Assembly (NCBI GenBank): GCA_025642065.1
Contig: JAODUP010000306.1
Location: forward strand, 1-64,000
Length of the DNA stretch: 64,000 nucleotides
Source of the DNA: Paralvinella palmiformis
Lineage: Eukaryota; Annelida; Polychaeta; Terebellida; Alvinellidae
Direction: 5' to 3'
In this document: positions 59,008-64,000 of the stretch, in pieces
How the letters are laid out: each line of letters starts with the position of its first letter
Position numbering within the stretch: position 1 is the first letter of the stretch
Notes under the pieces: model-generated
Seen by the model: only the letters and a program-made list of their open reading frames with translations
Databases searched by the model: none
What the model was told of the DNA's origin: nothing
Made by a program: the position numbers and the translations under genes

Positions 59008-60685
59008 CCTTCGAATTACTTCTATACAACTACCTTCGATTTGGTCGTTCAAGTCAGTCATGTAAAAAGTGTCTGAGAAACCTTCGCTGAACGCGATTAC
59101 CATTTCATGGTTAATAATCTTCGCCATCATCCCACCATGTTCTATACACAATAATTTAGCCCCATTGAATGTTTTCTTGGTTGTAGAGAGATAATAGTCT
59201 AATCCCTGATCACCATATGGTACCCAAGTGTCCGTTAATAGCGCTGAAATAGATCATCTCCATTTATAACGGATTAACATTTTTCAACCAAAGTGGTGAC
59301 ATATTAGAACTTAGTCATAGGGTGACAAAGTTTGCTAAATTCAAATTACAATGCCATTTTACCTCGCTTTCGGCGACGTTTGTTCTTCGTTCTGTCTGAA
59401 CGCTCCAAAGCCACCAGCTGCTGAAGCAGAGGATTGCTGGCTGCCGAAGCTTCTAATGCAGATTTCTTTATCGGATTAGCATTACATATCGTTACAGCCG
59501 GAAACTCTAGTACTCGAGCGTCAACTATTCTCATGTCAATGCTCGTTTCATTCGACATAAAGCTACTAATTAATATGGCGAAATGAGCGCAAACAAAAAT
59601 CCAGATGAAAATGATACCAACAATCCATACAATTCGTCGTCGTTTATCTAAAAATAAAGGAAAGAAATATTTCGAGGTGAACGTCATACATATGTTATCG
59701 ACATGTTAAGTGGTCGGTCTGGTATTTAAAAGCCACAAATCACTATATAATCTAGGTAAATGTTGTGTCTACTCTATGTAATCCAGAAATTGGGAGAAAC
59801 CTCATTTTCTATAATTAGCAAATTGGATACATTTATGGTGATATTTTCACCTCAGCGAGTGGCCAGACCCTGATAAACCAACCTCAAAACACAGAATACT
59901 TAAACTATTTTATTATCTTCGTATTGGTGTGTGTGTGTTTGTGTATATATATATATATATATATATTCTATTCCAGACTATTGTTAATAAATACAGTTTG
60001 CAGCAGCGCTCGTACACAAGATTAATTTACTGAATGATTCGTGGGTCGAGTGTCAACTCTGATTAGCTCTTCACTAAACCTCTGGAATTAAACATGGTAT
60101 TGAAGCGACCTCTGGAGACGTTCAGATAGTCTTGTCCAGTCTGTATCTAGCCGATCGAATGTCTCAATATTCTAATTTCAAATGCTTGGAATACGATTAA
60201 ATTAGTTTAATAGACGCGAATAAAATATATCCAGGAATGCATTAGTAGGATTAAATCGAATAACCCGATTAGTTAATGGCAGAACTCGAACTCTTTCGGC
60301 ATCGGCAAACCCATTAGACGCTAACTAACAATAGAATAGCCACCATTATAAACAACAACTATTTACATAATATACATAGCCAATATTTATAAATACATAT
60401 AAAACTAAAACGATTTGGCCGTACGAAATATTCCATGTATCTTACATCGTATTTAGCGAGACTATTTCAGTATATTTCTCTGCGGTCATCTTAAACTTAA
60501 TAAAATTGCTTCTGGTGATAAATAAGAAAAGGCTGAGAATACTTACCTTGGGATTTGTGGAGTTTCTGGAAACCGTGAATGGTACTTTCTTCCAGAAAAG
60601 AGTGAAACAGTTCAAATTCTCTGCCATGTTTGGGTTTGTCATTCGCTTTTGTTGTCGACGAACCTTCCTCTTCAACATCTGCCAT
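52867..60685 (-). CDS. Gene B: DEG/ENaC channel with C-type lectin, mucin-like stalk and EGF insertion (910 aa, 14 exons)
   Basis: Predicted sodium or cation channel subunit of the plasma membrane (DEG/ENaC family, usually trimeric). I assembled it from 14 exons: 60685-60547, 59647-59363, 59243-59034, 57275-57105, 56778-55993, 55885-55867, 54983-54840, 54716-54604, 54458-54184, 54024-53892, 53776-53704, 53499-53442, 53308-53138, 53022-52867. All introns are GT-AG, all phases join, and there is no internal stop. Residues: HG gating motif 37-38; TM1 about 52-73; post-TM1 [11 protein letters not shown] 95-105; C-type lectin domain 142-268; Ser/Thr-rich stalk about 269-494; EGF 496-530; palm CRYNGRMC 574-581 and GNCYTFNS 596-603; TM2 about 868-894 with filter GVS 876-878. 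Without the insertion it would be about 520 residues, a normal size for the family. The start MADVEEE has a strong context (A at -3, G at +4); the frame is open upstream to an ATG at 60952, so a longer N-terminus cannot be excluded. A polyadenylation signal AATAAA lies at 52756-52751. The family call is very firm; ligand and gating are unknown. Confidence 0.93.
53138..54024 (-). CDS. Gene B exons 10-13: thumb/knuckle cysteine-rich region and pre-TM2 strand
   Basis: Exons 54024-53892, 53776-53704, 53499-53442 and 53308-53138. They encode [27 protein letters not shown], a short linker exon with a normal TTTCAG acceptor, and [21 protein letters not shown], which corresponds to the palm strand that precedes TM2 in the family. 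All splice sites are canonical, unlike the linker exon in gene A. Confidence 0.9.
54184..54983 (-). CDS. Gene B exons 7-9: DEG/ENaC palm and beta-ball core
   Basis: Three exons (54983-54840, 54716-54604, 54458-54184). They carry the family cysteine signatures CRYNGRMC and GNCYTFNS, then [29 protein letters not shown], the SPG-type motif TPGVY, and RLPYPYGDC. These are the standard order and spacing for DEG/ENaC extracellular domains. The exon phases are 2, 1 and 0 in turn and match gene A exactly. Confidence 0.93.
55515..55690 (+). mobile_element. Decayed short-family SINE in gene B intron
   Basis: Preceded by a GATGAT tract. CTATCTGGTAAGTTGGTTGG resembles the variant head at 26.48 kb and GCACAAAGTGGCGATAAAA the shared tail. 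Confidence 0.55.
55867..55885 (-). CDS. Gene B microexon, 19 bases
   Basis: A 19-base exon between AG and GTAAGT that changes phase from 1 to 2 and links EGF to the channel core (GVVQEG). Gene A has a 19-base microexon at the same place (22858-22876). Conserved length with divergent sequence argues that it is real. Confidence 0.72.
55993..56778 (-). CDS. Gene B exon 5: mucin-like Ser/Thr stalk plus EGF domain
   Basis: 262 codons in one exon with both ends in phase 1. About 225 residues are dominated by Ser, Thr, Pro and acidic residues, as expected for an O-glycosylated stalk. They are followed by a six-cysteine EGF domain (Cys 497, 502, 508, 517, 519, 528) ending CELG. The gene A exon has only 267 bases, so nearly all of the stalk is missing there. 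The stalk is also recognisable in relic C. The open frame on the opposite strand here is a shadow. Confidence 0.88.
57105..57275 (-). CDS. Gene B exon 4: C-terminal half of the C-type lectin domain
   Basis: 57 residues. Contains [11 protein letters not shown] with an EPN triplet (232-234), which in characterised calcium-dependent lectins marks mannose-type ligand specificity, and the conserved cysteines 244, 258 and 266. The usual WND calcium ligand is replaced by IKD before the third cysteine, so calcium or sugar binding is plausible but not assured. Ends A|GTGAGT in phase 1. Confidence 0.86.
57360..57615 (+). repeat. GT-rich tract with 18-base minisatellite
   Basis: GT/GC-rich from 57,362. 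At 57,540-57,594 the unit GTGCGTTGGAGTGCGAGT repeats three times. In gene B intron 3. Confidence 0.93.
57630..58710 (+). repeat. Dispersed repeat R1 in gene B intron 3
   Basis: Long copy aligned to 46,330-47,540. It uniquely keeps GTGACAAATATGTCACGCCC, an inverted GTGACA..TGTCAC motif, which is altered or missing in the other copies. Confidence 0.85.
58780..58930 (+). repeat. Partial copy of R1 start
   Basis: AATCTAAATATAAAATGTTC then CCTCCACATATCTA matches the beginning of the copy at 57.66 kb. Confidence 0.65.
58929..59008. repeat. AT then GA microsatellite
   Basis: AT tract to 58,974 and GA tract to 59,008, ending 26 bases from the lectin exon of gene B. Confidence 0.95.
59034..59243 (-). 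CDS. Gene B exon 3: N-terminal half of the C-type lectin domain
   Basis: 70 residues with the CTLD opening pattern [17 protein letters not shown] (first conserved Cys at residue 174) and the middle motif FYMTDLND, where CTLDs normally have WIGL-D. Both exon ends are phase 1, so the domain is a symmetric insert. The next intron contains AT and GA microsatellites and a 1-kb dispersed repeat. Confidence 0.85.
59363..59647 (-). CDS. Gene B exon 2: TM1 and start of the ectodomain
   Basis: Contains a positively charged DKRRR stop, a hydrophobic helix of about 22 residues, and the family signature FPAVTICN. It closes with a basic RRRKRG run before the lectin insertion. The exon has 285 bases, the same length as its gene A counterpart, and ends in phase 1. 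Confidence 0.92.
59945..59967. repeat. AT microsatellite in gene B intron 1
   Basis: Short AT tract. The rest of intron 1 (59,648-60,546) shows nothing recognised. Confidence 0.85.
60547..60685 (-). CDS. Gene B exon 1: cytoplasmic N-terminus
   Basis: Encodes residues 1-46 and the first base of codon 47. It carries [13 protein letters not shown], the DEG/ENaC pre-TM1 segment in which the HG pair controls gating in characterised family members. It ends in phase 1 at a GTAAGT donor. The same segment in gene A ([13 protein letters not shown]) starts at a different, shorter N-terminus, which supports an initiator close to this exon. Confidence 0.85.
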
Positions 60686-60689
60686 TTTA

Positions 60690-61040
60690 GAAGTATAGAT
60701 CTTCACTCTTCTTTCTTCGCTTCTAATTACTCGGCAGCTGAGCTCGAGTGATTCAATTCCCTTCAAGGACGAGGAAGCCCACACATCGGCAAACTGATCT
60801 GCTTGAAAACATATAGACTTGAAGCATTTCAATGAGCCGACCAACTTTCGCCAGTTAATGTTATTCTCTTTTGTTTCAAAACTGATCAATAGACTGGTGC
60901 TTTCTTTGTTTTGTTTTTTTTTCCCAGCCTTGCCCGCCACGAGTCCCATCATGTCGTATTTGTATTGTTTGGCCCTGGTGATGCGCTTGTCAAATACATA
61001 TTGCGTTGCGACTACTCCCTACTACTCCAGTCGTTTTCTG
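60690..61040 (-). promoter_or_regulatory. Upstream region / 5' UTR of gene B
   Basis: The frame stays open upstream to an ATG at 60,952, but gene A shares no homology beyond the start region. I treat this as 5' UTR and promoter. No clear TATA box seen. Confidence 0.35.
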
Positions 61041-61054
61041 ATAGAATGGAAAAC

Positions 61055-61201
61055 TCCACAAATAAAAGTTCTGAAGGTTGTTACATCTTTGACCTCGCTT
61101 CATTACCTTTGAAGGTCGCTCGGCCCATTTAGCCTGCCATGTGCACAAAATTGGCCGTAAAACATAAATCATCATCATCATCATCATCCACAAATAAAAG
61201 T
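61055..61201 (+). mobile_element. 5'-truncated short-family SINE
   Basis: Lacks the tRNA head; body GGTCGCTCGGCCCATTTAGC and ATC tail are intact. Exact 15-base duplication TCCACAAATAAAAGT at 61055-61069 and 61187-61201. Confidence 0.93.
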
Positions 61202-61204
61202 AGG

Positions 61205-61605
61205 TTTAGATGCATGACATTAAAGAATTTGTAGGTAAATCAAGCTGTAATGGATACTATTGTTTAATATATTTATAAATGTCAATAAACTGGTTCGTAT
61301 CTAATGGCATCATAACAAAGATAGTTAAGCTTTTACACAGTCTACATTGTTAACTCATATATATCATCTAATATATTGTATGGTACGTTATGCAGCCCTT
61401 TATGTATTAATAATTGATACTTATTGTTAAAAAAAATTGGTACCTTTGTTTTCGATCACTGTCCTTTTTATAATCGTGTTATAAATAAGTAATATACTGT
61501 TGTTTCTATACCTAATACATCAAACGCAGAAATATGTTTTCATGAATGTATGTTAGTAATGCCACCAGAAATATCTATTATTGTGTGAAAAATTATTGCT
61601 TCCGT
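61205..61605. other. Unassigned AT-rich stretch
   Basis: No gene or repeat recognised. Confidence 0.45.
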
Positions 61606-61611
61606 TTAAGT

Positions 61612-61813
61612 GACGATGATGATGATGATGATGATTGATGTTTTACGGCCACTTTTGTGCACAAGGTAGGCTAAATGGGCCGAGCGACCTCCAAAGGTAA
61701 TGAGACGAAGTGAAAGACGAAACAACCTTCAGATATGCCCACGCCGGGATTCGAACACGGGTGGTAGTGATCTGTGGTCCAGAACGCTACCGCTAGACCA
61801 CGGAGGCTCCCTA
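61612..61813 (-). mobile_element. Short-family tRNA SINE, full length
   Basis: Minus-strand head GGGAGCCTCCGTGGTCTAGC, B box GTGTTCGAATCCC, tail GTAAAACATCAATC and ATC repeats. Opposite orientation to the copy at 61.1 kb. Confidence 0.93.
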
Positions 61814-61872
61814 CTTCTACTTCTGTATGAGACTCTATAGACTACTACAATGTATTTTTAATAAATTATATA

Positions 61873-62237
<365 letters not shown>

Positions 62238-62239
62238 AT

Positions 62240-62780
62240 TAATTATCTAAGCAGCCCTATTTATAGCTATTTTTAATTGCTGTATCTTTCTTCAAAGCAA
62301 TACTATATAAACCATATAACCCAATTGTCACTGTCTTCAAAGATCAGTTTTTAACAACGGGCAGGCGTCATGAAGCGACTACTATTAAAACTGTTTATCT
62401 TAATTACTATTAAAAGACTGACATCTGCGCTGAAGCAGACCGTACTAGCGCGTCATGGCTTCCGTACTGTTTGAACTATGCTATCATTTTCAAACCTGAC
62501 CTAATTTATGCTATTCTAACTATTGTAGTTCTTAAATGTTATTTATGACAAGCAGATTAGACCTAATCTTGAATGTCATAGTACAAACTGGACATAACTG
62601 GACCTAGGAAAGATAATTCTATTCCCACATACAACCAAGGTGAATTATATAAGTTGTTATATAAAACCCACCAACCGCGCGAGCTGTGTCCAATGCCACC
62701 GCTCGAGATGCGATGCAGTGTTTCTATTCCTGAGTCAGGAGTACATGCTTTAAGAGCGTACTGTGTCTGCTGTGTTCTTG
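62240..62780. other. Unassigned stretch
   Basis: Nothing recognised. Confidence 0.4.
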
Positions 62781-62782
62781 CG

Positions 62783-62815
62783 TTTGTGTGTGTGTGCTTG
62801 CGTTTGTATGTGTGT

Positions 62816-62911
<96 letters not shown>
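62783..62911. repeat. GT microsatellite
   Basis: Long GT tract with a few interruptions at its start. Confidence 0.96.
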
Positions 62912-62913
<2 letters not shown>

Positions 62914-63439
62914 GTGTGCGCGCATACTACCTCCGTGAGTGTATGTTTATGTCTGTCGATATATGCGTGTGTCTATTTGTCTATTTGCCATTCAATTAGT
63001 CAGTCTCTATCTTCCTCCATAGTGCCGAACCATTCATCATATAAGCTTCGCTCTGACTTTTATTCATAGAAAAACTGCCATCATTGAGTTTAGTACTCAT
63101 ACAACTATCCTATGAATAATGAATAATTCTAATGATTGCAATACTTTTCATCCTAAGCACAGGACACAAATGTGTTGTTTGTTTTGTTTTTTGTTTTAAA
63201 TGCTATATCCTATGTCAAATGCCTCTAAAGAATAAAATAAGCGCCCAGCAGTTAGAAACTAGATGTTACTTACGTTTTGTGGATGTTTACAGAGTAGTTA
63301 TCACCTAATGACTTCTAGCTCTAGGTTCAAAATAAATGCCTGGCTACTTTGACTCTATCAGGAATCGCTGATATGAGGAAATAATCTTAATTGTCGGAGG
63401 ATAGTCATTACAGCTTCCTCGGGTGCCATATTCTGTGGC

Positions 63440-64000
63440 TGGAAGGAAAAACGTCACGTGTTCTGACGTCAGTTGGCACAAATATCATGGAACCATTACG
63501 ATGCCAATCAACTCCATTCATAGATGCTGTAACTTGGCCATTGTCCTGACTTTATCTTCCCTCGTGCTCAACCTACTAACTACTAATGACTGACGCCGTC
63601 GTCGGCTCATTTACATAAATCTGACAGCTCGGTAAACGCTTCTTGTTACAAGAATATAAAACAATCGTCTTAAGGAATTTCACAATTTAGTTTTCTTTGG
63701 CCATTTCGCTAATATACGAAGCTGTTTGGACAAGCTTTAGTGTAATAATTTGGAAAATTCATATTTGCCTGACGCCTGTTCACATTGTTGTAGCCGGGTA
63801 ATACAAACAGCTTGTATTAAGTGACGTCAAATTTCAGGAGCATCCGGTCTGTGTCTGGCACAAAGGTGTGGAGTCATTTGGCTACATGCCATCGTTATTA
63901 TCTGTGTGACGTCACAGCACGTGACGCGGTACTTCGGCCAGACAGTCCACAGTGACACGTTTGCATCTTCTTGCATATAAACCTGTGGCGTAGTTTCATC
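63440..64000 (+). promoter_or_regulatory. CRE-rich candidate promoter at the right edge
   Basis: Three perfect TGACGTCA palindromes (63464-63471, 63822-63829, 63907-63914), CACGTG E-boxes at about 63456 and 63918, and TATAAA at 63976-63981 on the plus strand. The expected start of transcription is just beyond or at the window edge, so the gene is not visible. CREs are known CREB/ATF binding sites; that they act here is inference. Confidence 0.5.

Noticed and set aside
60497..60952. 151-codon frame starting upstream of gene B exon 1
   Set aside because: Reads through the exon 1 donor; the upstream part has no homology in gene A. Kept only as an alternative start at 60,952.

Overview
This is an AT-rich, repeat-dense piece of an animal nuclear genome. 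Its genes have short coding exons, GT-AG introns and vertebrate-style polyadenylation signals. It also holds tRNA-derived SINEs, CR1/Jockey-like LINE fragments and long AT, GT and ATT microsatellites. The repeat content and a decayed gene family that I associate with mollusc and other lophotrochozoan gene sets suggest a mollusc. This taxonomic call is an inference and was not tested by any search.

The core of the window is a small family of DEG/ENaC (degenerin/epithelial sodium channel) genes with an unusual extracellular insertion. Gene B (minus strand, 60,685 to 52,867) can be assembled from the raw sequence into 14 exons whose splice sites and phases all agree, giving 910 residues. In order it has a cytoplasmic HG gating motif, TM1, a complete C-type lectin domain, a long Ser/Thr-rich mucin-like stalk, an EGF domain, the DEG/ENaC palm/knuckle cysteine core, and TM2 with a GVS selectivity-filter motif. 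Gene A (plus strand, 17,568 to 28,311) is its inverted, convergent paralogue. It has lost most of the mucin stalk, has three tandem copies of the lectin exon pair (1.05-kb units), and shows two lesions that may be early pseudogenisation. Two further paralogues survive as relics: C (minus, about 9.25-11.26 kb) and D (plus, about 49.37-49.86 kb).

The rest is mostly mobile DNA. Region 1-17.5 kb holds LINE fragments, two 365-bp SINEs, a pogo/Tigger-like remnant, microsatellites and relic C. Region 28.5-45.5 kb holds two decayed copies of an uncharacterised PIN-nuclease-like family, plus LINE fragments that include an endonuclease half and a reverse-transcriptase half in opposite orientation. Region 45.5-52.7 kb holds a dispersed repeat, relic D, a LINE 5' end with a nested SINE, and a hAT-like non-autonomous transposon. 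Region 60.7-64 kb holds SINEs and GT tracts. At the right edge is a CRE-rich, TATA-containing segment that looks like the promoter of a gene starting beyond the window.

If functional, the channel proteins would be trimeric cation channels carrying a sugar-binding or ligand-binding lectin head on a stalk. The differences between A and B (EPD versus EPN lectin motif, three versus one lectin unit, short versus long stalk) suggest diversification of the sensing domain on a constant pore.
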